DNA from: UBA1181 sp045226255
GTDB lineage: Bacteria; Bacteroidota; Bacteroidia; Bacteroidales; Paludibacteraceae
DNA length: 64,000 nucleotides
Direction of reading: 5' to 3'
NCBI GenBank assembly: GCA_045226255.1
Contig: JBGVCG010000010.1
Span: 62,001-126,000 of the forward strand
This document shows, in pieces, positions 34,972 to 43,547 of the stretch. The position numbers and the translations under genes were made by a program. Below the pieces are notes generated by a model. That model had not been told where the DNA came from. It was given only the letters and a program-made list of their open reading frames with translations, and did not search any database. The first letter of the stretch is position 1; each line of letters begins with the position of its first letter.

Positions 34972-36156
34972 ATGTCGAAATACGATGTCAGCAGCGAAGG
35001 ATTTTACGGACGTTTCGGAGGTGCATACATCCCTGAAATGCTCTATCCTAACGTTGAGAATCTGAAAAAGATTTATCTTGAGATATTGAATTCCGAGAAG
35101 TTCAAATCGCAGTACAAGCAACTCATGAAAGACTATGTGGGACGACCTACCCCACTCTTCTACGCAGAGAAGCTTTCATCGATCTACTCGACCCATGTGT
35201 TCCTTAAGCGTGAAGATTTAGCGCATACGGGAGCGCACAAGATCAACAATGCGATCGGTCAGGTGTTGATTGCCAAGGAGATGGGCAAGACGCGTATCAT
35301 CGCGGAGACAGGAGCCGGCCAGCACGGAGTGGCCACTGCCACTGCTTGTGCGTTGCTCGGCATGGAGTGTCACGTCTACATGGGCGAGGTGGATATCGAG
35401 CGTCAGGCGCCTAACGTAGCGCGCATGCGTATGCTCGGTGCGGAGGTAGTGCCAGCCAAGAGCGGTAACCGTACCCTGAAGGATGCCACGAACGAGGCGC
35501 TCCGCGATTGGATCTCCAACCCGGAGGACACCTTCTACGTGATAGGCTCCACCGTAGGACCGTTCCCTTACCCAGACTTGGTCGCAAGGCTACAATCCAT
35601 CATCAGCGAAGAGATGCGTTGGCAGCTGAAAGAGCAGACCGGCAACGAACTGCCAGACTACGTGATCGCCTGCATCGGTGGAGGTAGCAACGCCGCAGGT
35701 TCGTTCTACCACTTCATTAACGACGAGAAGGTTAAGCTGGTCGCTGTGGAGGCCGCAGGACACGGACTCGACTCGGGAGACACCGCAGCTTCAATCGCAA
35801 GGGGCTCGGAGGGTATTATCCATGGCGCACGCACCATGCTGATGCAAACGGACGACGGACAGATCATCGAGCCATATTCCATCTCGGCAGGACTCGACTA
35901 CCCGGGCATCGGTCCAATGCACTCCTACTTGGCGGAAGTGGGCAGGGAGACCGTACTCTCCGCAACTGACGACGAAGCATTGCAAGCGGCCCTACAGCTC
36001 ACCAGGGAAGAGGGTATCATACCTGCGCTCGAGAGCTCGCACGCCTTGGCAGCACTTCCTAAGCTGAAATTCCGCAGCGACGAGAACGTGGTCGTGACCA
36101 TCTCAGGCCGAGGCGACAAAGACATGGCAACGTATATTAATCATTTAAAACTATAA
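34972..36156 (+). CDS. trpB: Tryptophan synthase beta chain
   Basis: PLP enzyme condensing indole with serine. The 394-residue protein has the PLP Schiff-base Lys90 in HTGAHKINNAIGQ, the GAGQHGVATATACA loop (Glu for serine activation just before), the phosphate-binding GGGSNAAGSF and the C-terminal VVTISGRGDKD. This is a TrpB1-type sequence, consistent with an alpha2beta2 complex with TrpA encoded 7 bp downstream. Leading GC content and codon use match the rest of the operon. Confidence 0.98.
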   Translation: MSKYDVSSEGFYGRFGGAYIPEMLYPNVENLKKIYLEILNSEKFKSQYKQLMKDYVGRPTPLFYAEKLSSIYSTHVFLKREDLAHTGAHKINNAIGQVLIAKEMGKTRIIAETGAGQHGVATATACALLGMECHVYMGEVDIERQAPNVARMRMLGAEVVPAKSGNRTLKDATNEALRDWISNPEDTFYVIGSTVGPFPYPDLVARLQSIISEEMRWQLKEQTGNELPDYVIACIGGGSNAAGSFYHFINDEKVKLVAVEAAGHGLDSGDTAASIARGSEGIIHGARTMLMQTDDGQIIEPYSISAGLDYPGIGPMHSYLAEVGRETVLSATDDEALQAALQLTREEGIIPALESSHALAALPKLKFRSDENVVVTISGRGDKDMATYINHLKL

Positions 36157-36163
36157 GAGACCC

Positions 36164-36934
36164 ATGAAAAATAGGTTAGACAATATATTAGAGAGCAAGA
36201 AGGACTTGCTATCGATCTATGTGATGGCTGGGTATCCACAGCGCAATGACCTCATGACCATCTTGCGCGGGCTAGAGAAGGCGGGCGTCGATTTCGTGGA
36301 GGTCGGTATGCCTTTCAGCGACCCGTTGGCCGACGGACCCGTGATTCAAGACGCAGGCAACGTGGCGCTCGACAATGGCATGAGCATCAAGGAGTTGTTC
36401 TCCCAGATAAAAGAGATGCGCAAGGAGATCACCATGCCCGTATTGCTGATGGGCTACATCAACCCTGTAATGCACTACGGCATAGAGAAGTTCGCCGCCG
36501 ATGCGCACCGTGTGGGCGTGGACGGACTCATCATACCAGACCTACCGTTCGACACCTACGTCAAGTCGTACAAGGCGCTCTTCGACGAGAACAGCCTGCA
36601 CTTCATCCCGCTCATCGCACCGCAGACACCAGACGAGCGCATCAAGCACATCGACGCGCAGGCGGAAGGCTTCATCTACACGGTCGCATCCGCAGGAATC
36701 ACCGGTAACATCAAGACGTCGGAAGACTACCGCACCCAGTACTTCGAGCGCATCCGCAACCTGCATCTGCGCAACAAGACCGTCATCGGGTTCGGCATCA
36801 AGGACCATGCCAGCTACACCCACGCTTGCAGCCATGCCGACGGAGCCATCATCGGTACCGCCTTCATCAAACACTTGAAAGAGAACGGAGCGAGTGAGGA
36901 AGCGGTCGGGAAGTTCGTGAAATCGATACGCTAA
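36164..36934 (+). CDS. trpA: Tryptophan synthase alpha chain
   Basis: Cleaves indole-3-glycerol phosphate to indole and glyceraldehyde-3-phosphate; indole is channelled to TrpB. The 256-residue TIM barrel has the catalytic Glu46 and Asp57 in FVEVGMPFSDPLADGP, plus LMGYINPVMHYGIEKF, DGLIIPDLPF, FIYTVASAGITG and VIGFGIKDH. Last gene of the operon, followed by a strong terminator. Confidence 0.97.
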   Translation: MKNRLDNILESKKDLLSIYVMAGYPQRNDLMTILRGLEKAGVDFVEVGMPFSDPLADGPVIQDAGNVALDNGMSIKELFSQIKEMRKEITMPVLLMGYINPVMHYGIEKFAADAHRVGVDGLIIPDLPFDTYVKSYKALFDENSLHFIPLIAPQTPDERIKHIDAQAEGFIYTVASAGITGNIKTSEDYRTQYFERIRNLHLRNKTVIGFGIKDHASYTHACSHADGAIIGTAFIKHLKENGASEEAVGKFVKSIR

Positions 36935-36971
36935 ACGTCAGTCGCAGACGCTTTGGCGGGACCATAAAAGA

Positions 36972-37010
36972 AACACGGCGGAAGGACACATACCTTCCGC
37001 CGTGTTGTTT
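36972..37010 (+). terminator. Intrinsic terminator of trp operon
   Basis: A perfect 14-bp stem, 36972-36985 with 36993-37006, and a 7-nt loop, then TGTTTGT. Ends the trp unit 38 bp after trpA. Confidence 0.9.
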
Positions 37011-37106
37011 GTATAACCCTTAACCTATAACTTCACCTGTATTGAAGCGGACAATTTCAGCCCGTTCGAGAAGAGGTAAGATACTAACCTGCACAATGGA
37101 ACATCA

Positions 37107-38534
37107 TCATTGCAACGGCGAAGCAGATATCATCATTAATTCATACTTGAAGTCATACACATCAACGCCAAAATCATCGAACTGGACAGCCCGAATAGGA
37201 TCAAAACAACCAGCGACAAAATAACCATCGCCAATGCCACTCCACCCCCAGTTAACATGGAGAAACGAATTCTTATAGTCTATAGACAATCGACGTGTAG
37301 TAGTTTTCCCGGTTTCAGTATTCGTAACGTACTGATACTGCTCTACAACATTAATAGAATATCCATCTACCACCCAGAAATGCCCTTTGCGTTCAGTATT
37401 GCCGCCTTCCTGTACATATGCAGCACCTTGCATCAGGAAAGGATTCTTTTTATCGAGAAGACTCATCGCAGAACTGAAGTTATAGTCTATAAGGCCACAT
37501 TTATATGCCATACTACGCATGAACGTAATCGATTTGGATGTAGATAATTTGCTCTCTTCACACTCATATTGCATACCCGCAGTTTTCCCGATAAACCTCA
37601 TCAAACGAGCTATCATATCTTTTGCGGTTTCATTACTCAGTTTTCCCGCATGAGGTACAGCGGTCATACTCGACCAATTCAAAGTGATCGAGCTATTTGT
37701 TTCATCTTTAAAGGAAAGAGGAGGGAACCTGTGATATGCCATCACCTGTGCCATGGCTGTCGCACAACACCCCGTAGGAGTATTGTTACCATTAACACTA
37801 CAAAGTGGAGTGTATCTATTATATGGGGCATCCTGACCCCATTTGGTCCGCAACAATGGACCCACCGCTTTAGCCGTCTGATAAGTATATCGACCCGTAA
37901 ATGTTCTTCTCAACACATTTGATGGGACAGAGTCCTCCAGAGCAAGTTTTTGCTTCGCCACTTCCATCATCGAATCCTTTTCCACCTCAAACTTCAGAAT
38001 GCATCTAGACATATACACCTGTGCATTTTCAAGAAAGATAGCCAAACCTGGATTATCCGTATCATCCCCAATAGAACCACTCTCCGCACACGCAAGGACA
38101 GGACAATCCAGACGATCGTCCGCACTAATGATGGCAAAACCATCTCCTTCCGCAAAATTGAAGACATACGCCAACGTGTCAGGAATGGAGACCTCCGCAC
38201 TCGAACCGGACCGCAAGGAAGTTCTCTCCGAATGTAACACACGCACGTCTTCGACAACTCTCGCCTTGCCAGATTTAAGACCATTATCCTCACCCTCTAA
38301 CAACGAAGCAACATCCAATGCAATCCCTTTCGCTTCCTCCTCACAAATTTTGTGATTTGTAGAGAACAATGCCCTATAATTAATGGGGGACTCTTCTTTC
38401 TTTTCCTGTGTTGTTTCAGATTTCATCTCCTCCACCGCATCATCATCCTTACACGACACAAAAAAAAACAACGACAGTATTCCAATGGAACACAATGACT
38501 TACGAATCAAATCTTTTTTGTCTGGAAAAACCAT
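37107..38534 (-). CDS. C10 family cysteine peptidase (streptopain-like) lipoprotein
   Basis: A 475-residue secreted protease. The signal segment ends in a lipobox (FFFVSC, Cys28), followed by acidic KDDDAVEEM, suggesting surface display. Residues about 50-215 match the Spi-type inhibitory propeptide (YVFNFAEGDGFAIISADDR). The papain-fold domain shows KWGQDAPYNRYTPLC, the catalytic Cys256 in TPTGCCATAMAQVMAYH and His385 in KGHFWVVDGY, then HVNWGWSGIGDGYF with the oxyanion Trp. Most family members have GCVATA; here the residue after the nucleophile is Cys. Base composition is lower in GC than the neighbouring trp genes. It has its own promoter at 38621-38628. Confidence 0.92.
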   Translation of the reverse strand: MVFPDKKDLIRKSLCSIGILSLFFFVSCKDDDAVEEMKSETTQEKKEESPINYRALFSTNHKICEEEAKGIALDVASLLEGEDNGLKSGKARVVEDVRVLHSERTSLRSGSSAEVSIPDTLAYVFNFAEGDGFAIISADDRLDCPVLACAESGSIGDDTDNPGLAIFLENAQVYMSRCILKFEVEKDSMMEVAKQKLALEDSVPSNVLRRTFTGRYTYQTAKAVGPLLRTKWGQDAPYNRYTPLCSVNGNNTPTGCCATAMAQVMAYHRFPPLSFKDETNSSITLNWSSMTAVPHAGKLSNETAKDMIARLMRFIGKTAGMQYECEESKLSTSKSITFMRSMAYKCGLIDYNFSSAMSLLDKKNPFLMQGAAYVQEGGNTERKGHFWVVDGYSINVVEQYQYVTNTETGKTTTRRLSIDYKNSFLHVNWGWSGIGDGYFVAGCFDPIRAVQFDDFGVDVYDFKYELMMISASPLQ

Positions 38535-38620
38535 AATTACAATTATTAAATTAATGAATTAGAAAATAAACAAAAACCATCTATATTCAACAACAACCAA
38601 TTTTTCTTAACATTACTTTA

Positions 38621-38628
38621 CAAATATA
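38621..38628 (-). promoter_or_regulatory. -7 promoter element of C10 peptidase gene
   Basis: On the minus strand this reads TATATTTG, an exact TAnnTTTG match, giving a leader of about 80 nt. The surrounding 38535-38767 DNA is strongly AT-rich with no gene. Confidence 0.55.
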
Positions 38629-38767
38629 CGTATATGTATTAATTATACAACATTCTATTTGCATAAAATCGAGCATAAATAAACAACAGATAAATTACTA
38701 TGTTTTTCTACAAATACAACAATATGAAAGATTAACATTTATACGATTAAACAGATAGTTCAAGACA

Positions 38768-38802
38768 TAAAAAAGACTCCCCACAACACTGCGGAGAGTC
38801 CT
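38768..38802 (-). terminator. Intrinsic terminator of porin-like gene
   Basis: On the minus strand GGACTCTCCGC pairs imperfectly with GGGGAGTC (GACTC/GAGTC core plus inner CC/GG) and is followed by TTTTTT (38768-38774 complement). Lies 24 bp after the stop. Confidence 0.75.
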
Positions 38803-38825
38803 TGAAAATTGTTCTCTATAATTAT

Positions 38826-39578
38826 TTATTTAATATAGAAAGTCAGTGCTCCGAAAAGGACACCATTCCTGTTCTTGAACTTGCTGTTGTCACCTCTGAC
38901 AACATCCACAAGACCGAGGTCATAGCCGAAAGACAATTTCACCTTCTCCGTGAAAGCCAAGCCAAGGCCAAAGCGCAATCCGTAATCCAGCTTGTCCGCC
39001 GCATTGTCACCGAAAGAGTCCTCCTCCCTTTCATCCGTTTTCTTATTCAAGCTAACATCCGTGTAAACCTTCACAGACGGGTCATCCGTAAGGTCGCTGA
39101 CGAGATCACCCAACGTATTCACCGCATCGTCAAAGTTATACTCTGTCGTGTACTTTGTCTTGCCGCCCACACCGTAGGCAACATATGCACCTGCCTGAGG
39201 AATCAGACCCAAATCTCCGACAGGGATGCGGAAATTGAGCGTCAGAGGAAGCTCCATATAATACAAATTGGTGGTAACGGTTGATTTATAGATTTTTGTC
39301 TCGATTTCTTGCTTTCCACCCTTCCTTTGGAACGTCAAACCTGCCTCCGCGAAGAAGCCGTTCACGAACGCATAATCAAAAACGAGGCCACCTTGGATAT
39401 TGGCGATTGGCTTCCGCTCACTCGTGAAACCCGGATAGGTAGGGTCATCCGCATTGATCTTCGCCAAACCCCCACCGACGGTAATACCGATGTTGAAATC
39501 TCCTGCATTGGCATCCTGCGCAAACGAAGAGACACTAACCATAAATAGGCTTAATACTGAGAATAAAACTTTCTTCAT
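38826..39578 (-). CDS. Outer-membrane beta-barrel (porin/PorT-type) protein
   Basis: A 250-residue protein with a signal peptide (MKKVLFSVLSLFMVSVSSFAQ) and alternating hydrophobic strands: FNIGITVGGGLAKI, GGLVFDYAFVNGFFAEAGLTFQRKG, LYYMELPLTLNFRIPV, LIPQAGAYVAYGVGG, LDYGLRFGLGLAF and the C-terminal strand NGVLFGALTFYIK. It fits the OMP_b-brl_2 (porin family) pattern, an eight-strand barrel of unknown role. A charged loop (about 165-195, KKTDEREEDSFGD) is predicted extracellular. It is divergent from the Dna2-like gene, and no partner gene is adjacent. Confidence 0.85.
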   Translation of the reverse strand: MKKVLFSVLSLFMVSVSSFAQDANAGDFNIGITVGGGLAKINADDPTYPGFTSERKPIANIQGGLVFDYAFVNGFFAEAGLTFQRKGGKQEIETKIYKSTVTTNLYYMELPLTLNFRIPVGDLGLIPQAGAYVAYGVGGKTKYTTEYNFDDAVNTLGDLVSDLTDDPSVKVYTDVSLNKKTDEREEDSFGDNAADKLDYGLRFGLGLAFTEKVKLSFGYDLGLVDVVRGDNSKFKNRNGVLFGALTFYIK

Positions 39579-39743
39579 GCGATAAAATTTATGTTTGTTA
39601 TTAAATCTGAATCGAAATTAGCAACTATTTCACTATGCGGCAAATGCTGTAAAACATTTTTATTAACATATGTTTCCGAGCTACATTTATGTGCCTGACG
39701 TTCAGAGAGGAAAAGTCCATTTGGATAAATATTTTTTTTTACG

Positions 39744-39751
39744 CACCTTTG
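39744..39751 (+). promoter_or_regulatory. Possible -7 element directly at the Dna2-like start
   Basis: CACCTTTG differs from TAnnTTTG at the first base and ends 4 bp before ATG 39756. Taken at face value, transcription would start at the start codon, i.e. a leaderless mRNA. Confidence 0.35.
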
Positions 39752-39755
39752 CGGT

Positions 39756-42700
39756 ATGAAAAAACAGAACTTGTCTTTAGAGCAAAATCAGGCGCAGGAT
39801 GACTTAGTATCATTATTGAAAACCCTTCAGGGAGAATTTCCCATGAGGGTACGCTACGTGCGCCTAGGCAGGATGCTCCAACGCACGGTATCCGAGTTGA
39901 GCAGCCACCTGCATGTGGTCTATTCCAACCAAGCCTCCTACATCGACGCGATATGCAAGGAGCGCAATTACCCGCAAAGGAAATCGTTGCAGGTGCTTCG
40001 CCGGCACATCAGCAACACCCTACACAACCAGTTCTCTCCCACGGAGGAGGATTACCTCTTCGACGTGAAGGCGATGGCGGAGGCCCTATCGTTCTTCTTC
40101 CGTGTCCCGATACCGATCAGACTGACAGAGGCCTTGCCCGAGTCGTGGCGTAACCTGGAATTCACCCCAGACACCCGCCACATGGTCAAGTACGCGCGCC
40201 TCCGCATGACGGTCAGCCGCTGGACGGAGAGCCTATTGTACGGAGAGGTGGAGAACGTAGGGGAGGAATCATTCGACGGAGAATGTACCGCCGCCTACAC
40301 GCAACTGAGCGGTGACGAACCGATGGCACAAGCCACCCGACACCTAGGCGACACCTTCGCCAAGCTGAACGACTCGCTTTTCGAAGGGGCGCAGATCAAC
40401 TTATTGGACGTCTCCGTGGAGACCCGCGAGGATGACACCCCGTTGTTCGTGCCTGAGCTGGTCGTGTTCGAGCCAGACTTCCTCGTGGACATCACCGCCA
40501 TCACGGGCTGCATCCGCCCCTATGGAAGCCATGCGCTGAACCACCTGCTGCACAAGGTGGAACCGCCGTCCCAATCGGCCGCCATCACGATCGGTAACGT
40601 GGCGAACCAATTCCTCGACGACTGCGTGAACCAGACGAAGGAGGAGCCCGCCACCTACGAGGATTCCATGAAGAAGGCCTTCAACATGGACCCGATCCCC
40701 TTCTGCACGATGGAGGAGATCAATGCGGAATTCTTCCAAACGACGAAAATACAATTCAATAACATCCAGCACACGGTAGCCAAGAGTTTCGACGAGGTGG
40801 GCATCCACCTGCGGGAAGGCGTGGTGCTGGAGCCCTCGTTCATCTGCGAGGCGTTAGGCATGCAAGGGCGTATGGACTTGCTGTCGGCAGATTACCATAA
40901 AATCGTGGAGCTGAAGTCCGGCAAGGCGGACGAATGGAACAAGACGGAGCCCGAAGTGCGCGACGAGCATCTGCTGCAGCTGACGCTCTACTATGAGTTC
41001 CTCCACTACAACCTAGGACTTGACTACGCCGAGGTGAGCAGTTTCCTGCTCTACTCTCGCTACCCGAGGATGAAGGATTGCCGCGCCTCCCGCAGGATGG
41101 TGAGGGAAGCGCTACAACTCCGCAACGACATCGTGGCGAGCGAATGGAACCTGCTCAAGGGAGGCTCACGCGACCTCTACACCAACCTCACCCCCGAGCT
41201 ATTGAACAGAAACAACCTGTGCGGCAAACTGTGGTCGGTCTACATCGAGCCATCGCTCTCCGACACGCTGAAGCCCCTGCACACGGCCGATGCGCTGGAG
41301 CTCGCCTACTTCCATACCTTCTTCACCTTCGTGGAGAGGGAAATGTTCCTGGCGAAGATCGGTTGTTCCTCCACCGACAGAAACGGAGGGTACTCCGACG
41401 CATGGAACCTGCCCGCGGAGGAGAAACTGCGCAGCGGCAACATCATCATGGACCTGACCATCGACCAGTTCAACGTGACGGACGGACTGGACGTTTCCGA
41501 CCATTCGGAGGCGATACGCAACATCCGTTTCCACTGGGTGCAGGACGATGAGAACCTGGCCAATTTCAGGGTGGGCGACCTGGTGATGGTCTACGAGCGC
41601 AACAACGCGCAGGACAATGTGACCAATAAACAACTCTTCCGTTGCTCGATCGAATCGTTCGATGCGGACAACGTGGTGGTACGCCTCACCTACAAGCAAC
41701 GCAACCGCGCCGTCTTCAACCTGAGCAGCCATTACGCGATGGAGCACGATATGATGACCTCCTCCTTCAATGCCGTGACACGCTCGCTGCGGGCGTTCCT
41801 CGTGGCTCCGAAAGAGCGGCGGGACCTCCTGTTAGGGCGAAGGGACTTCCGGTTCTCCCCGAAACAACCCATTCCACGTCCTTCGGCGGAGAGCGAGCAG
41901 GTGAACGACATCGTGGGGGACGCCCTATGCGTCGAGGACTTCTACCTATTGGTGGGACCTCCGGGGACAGGCAAGACCAACCTAGCGATGCGCACCATGG
42001 TGGACAACTTCCTGGCGAACCCCGAGCACCGTATCCTGCTCATGGCCTACACCAATAGGGCGGTGGACGAGATCTGCAGGATGTTGCACCGATACGCCCC
42101 CGAATTGGACTATATCCGCATAGGCAATGAACTCAACTGCGACCCCGCCTTCCGCCAGCACCTGCTCAAGTACCAGATAGAGGGATGCACCAACCGCTCG
42201 GCGGTGAAAAGCAGGCTATTCCAGCCCCGCATTTATGTGGCGACGGTAGCCTCCATGGACGGCAAGACAGCGTTGTTCGACCTCTTTCACTTCGACGTGG
42301 CCATTGTGGACGAGGCTTCGCAGATATTAGAGCCACAACTGTTAGGGCTACTATGCGCCACGACGAAAGGTGGGGAAGCGGCCATCCGCAAGTTCGTCAT
42401 GATAGGCGACCATAAGCAATTGCCCGCCGTCGTGCAACAACCTAGAAGCGAGTCGGAGGTGACAGACCCCGCACTGCGCGCGTTCGGGTTGGAGAATTGC
42501 GCGGACTCCCTGTTCGAGCGGTTACACCGTCACATGCTGGCGCACAGCGAAGTGAAGCCAGGCATGCTCGACACGCAATGGCGCATGCACCCGACCATCA
42601 GCGAGTTCGTCAGCCGTGAGTTCTACCACAACGCCCTGCGGGTGGGTAAGAACCGGCACCAGACAGTAGTTGAGTTACCATTCACAAGCGAGGGGGAGAC

Positions 42701-43253
42701 CCGTCAGCTAGCCTGTTTCCCGAAGAACATGGAGCTAAGCGGAAAGAACATCCATGAGTTCGTGCGCACCGTGCGGATGGGCTTCGTGGACGTGCGCAAG
42801 AGCAGCAGGATGGACAATAGCAAGATCAATGCGGAGGAAGCGGAGGTCGTGGCGCAGATGGTGCGTTCCATCGCCCAGCTGAACGCGTCCGACCCAAGTT
42901 TCAAACTCTCCGAGCACGTAGGCATCATCGTGCCATTCCGCAATCAGATAGCCGTCATACTCAAGCAGTTGCGCAGTCTAGGCGTCGAAGGGGCGGAGCA
43001 GATTGTGATCGACACGGTGGAGCGGCTGCAAGGCGGGCAGAAAGACTATATCATCTTCTCCACCACCATCAGCCAATACTACCAGTTGGGCGTTTTAAGC
43101 GAACCCGTCGAGGTAGAAGGGCAAGAGGTGGACCGCAAGTTGAACGTGGCGATCACCCGTGCCAGGATGCAATTGTTTGTGGTCGGCAATGAGCCATTGT
43201 TACGGATGTCAGAGATATACGTCAGGTTGATAGATTATTGTCGGGGGGAATGA
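39756..43253 (+). CDS. Dna2-like nuclease-helicase (PD-(D/E)XK nuclease fused to SF1 helicase)
   Basis: A 1165-residue protein. Residues about 275-420 carry a RecB/Cas4-type nuclease core: QGRMDLL (Asp374), KIVELKSGKA (Glu385-x-Lys387) and HLLQLTLYYEF (Gln408). The C-terminal half is an SF1B helicase of the Dna2/NAM7 group: Walker A VGPPGTGKTNLA (about 731), VDEASQILEPQLL (about 850), GDHKQLPAVVQQ, DTQWRMHP, HVGIIVPFRNQ, TVERLQGGQKDYIIFSTT and LNVAITRARMQLFVVG. The four-Cys iron-sulfur pattern of eukaryotic Dna2 is not evident (no CxxC near NNLCGKLW). The N-terminal 270 residues are unrecognised. A role in DNA-end or flap processing is inferred from architecture only. It stands alone with no partner gene. 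Confidence 0.88.
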   Translation: MKKQNLSLEQNQAQDDLVSLLKTLQGEFPMRVRYVRLGRMLQRTVSELSSHLHVVYSNQASYIDAICKERNYPQRKSLQVLRRHISNTLHNQFSPTEEDYLFDVKAMAEALSFFFRVPIPIRLTEALPESWRNLEFTPDTRHMVKYARLRMTVSRWTESLLYGEVENVGEESFDGECTAAYTQLSGDEPMAQATRHLGDTFAKLNDSLFEGAQINLLDVSVETREDDTPLFVPELVVFEPDFLVDITAITGCIRPYGSHALNHLLHKVEPPSQSAAITIGNVANQFLDDCVNQTKEEPATYEDSMKKAFNMDPIPFCTMEEINAEFFQTTKIQFNNIQHTVAKSFDEVGIHLREGVVLEPSFICEALGMQGRMDLLSADYHKIVELKSGKADEWNKTEPEVRDEHLLQLTLYYEFLHYNLGLDYAEVSSFLLYSRYPRMKDCRASRRMVREALQLRNDIVASEWNLLKGGSRDLYTNLTPELLNRNNLCGKLWSVYIEPSLSDTLKPLHTADALELAYFHTFFTFVEREMFLAKIGCSSTDRNGGYSDAWNLPAEEKLRSGNIIMDLTIDQFNVTDGLDVSDHSEAIRNIRFHWVQDDENLANFRVGDLVMVYERNNAQDNVTNKQLFRCSIESFDADNVVVRLTYKQRNRAVFNLSSHYAMEHDMMTSSFNAVTRSLRAFLVAPKERRDLLLGRRDFRFSPKQPIPRPSAESEQVNDIVGDALCVEDFYLLVGPPGTGKTNLAMRTMVDNFLANPEHRILLMAYTNRAVDEICRMLHRYAPELDYIRIGNELNCDPAFRQHLLKYQIEGCTNRSAVKSRLFQPRIYVATVASMDGKTALFDLFHFDVAIVDEASQILEPQLLGLLCATTKGGEAAIRKFVMIGDHKQLPAVVQQPRSESEVTDPALRAFGLENCADSLFERLHRHMLAHSEVKPGMLDTQWRMHPTISEFVSREFYHNALRVGKNRHQTVVELPFTSEGETRQLACFPKNMELSGKNIHEFVRTVRMGFVDVRKSSRMDNSKINAEEAEVVAQMVRSIAQLNASDPSFKLSEHVGIIVPFRNQIAVILKQLRSLGVEGAEQIVIDTVERLQGGQKDYIIFSTTISQYYQLGVLSEPVEVEGQEVDRKLNVAITRARMQLFVVGNEPLLRMSEIYVRLIDYCRGE

Positions 43254-43536
43254 TGGAGTATGAGGTTCATCATTTCGGCAAGAGCCAAGCGATATTCCAG
43301 GGCATCACACACCCAAACCCCGAAGGGGTGATATCCTCCAGGCAGGGGCGTCAGCCCCTGTGTAACAGATTCGTTGCGTTCCATGAACCCCCATCGGGGG
43401 TGACACACATAAATGCTACATTATTCAAGATTTGAATTACTTAAGCATTGATTATTGACTACTACACAATCAGATGATCTTCTTGTACACATTCCACTTT
43501 TTTCTTCCACATTAACAATGTTTTCTTTTTTTTTTA
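43254..43536. repeat. Gene-free spacer with GC-hairpin repeat copy
   Basis: ACCCCGAAGGGGT (43317-43329) and CAGGGGCGTCAGCCCCTG (43343-43360) reproduce the two-hairpin module seen at 4.37-4.41 kb and 46.01-46.07 kb. CCCCCATCGGGGG at about 43388-43400 is a third GC palindrome. The rest, to 43536, is AT-rich without coding potential. Confidence 0.65.
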
Positions 43537-43544
43537 TATCTTTG
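43537..43544 (+). promoter_or_regulatory. -7 promoter element of orphan structured RNA
   Basis: TATCTTTG is a perfect TAnnTTTG match, predicting a start near 43548. No open frame of plausible size follows before the terminator at 43848-43868. Confidence 0.6.
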
Positions 43545-43547
43545 AAT

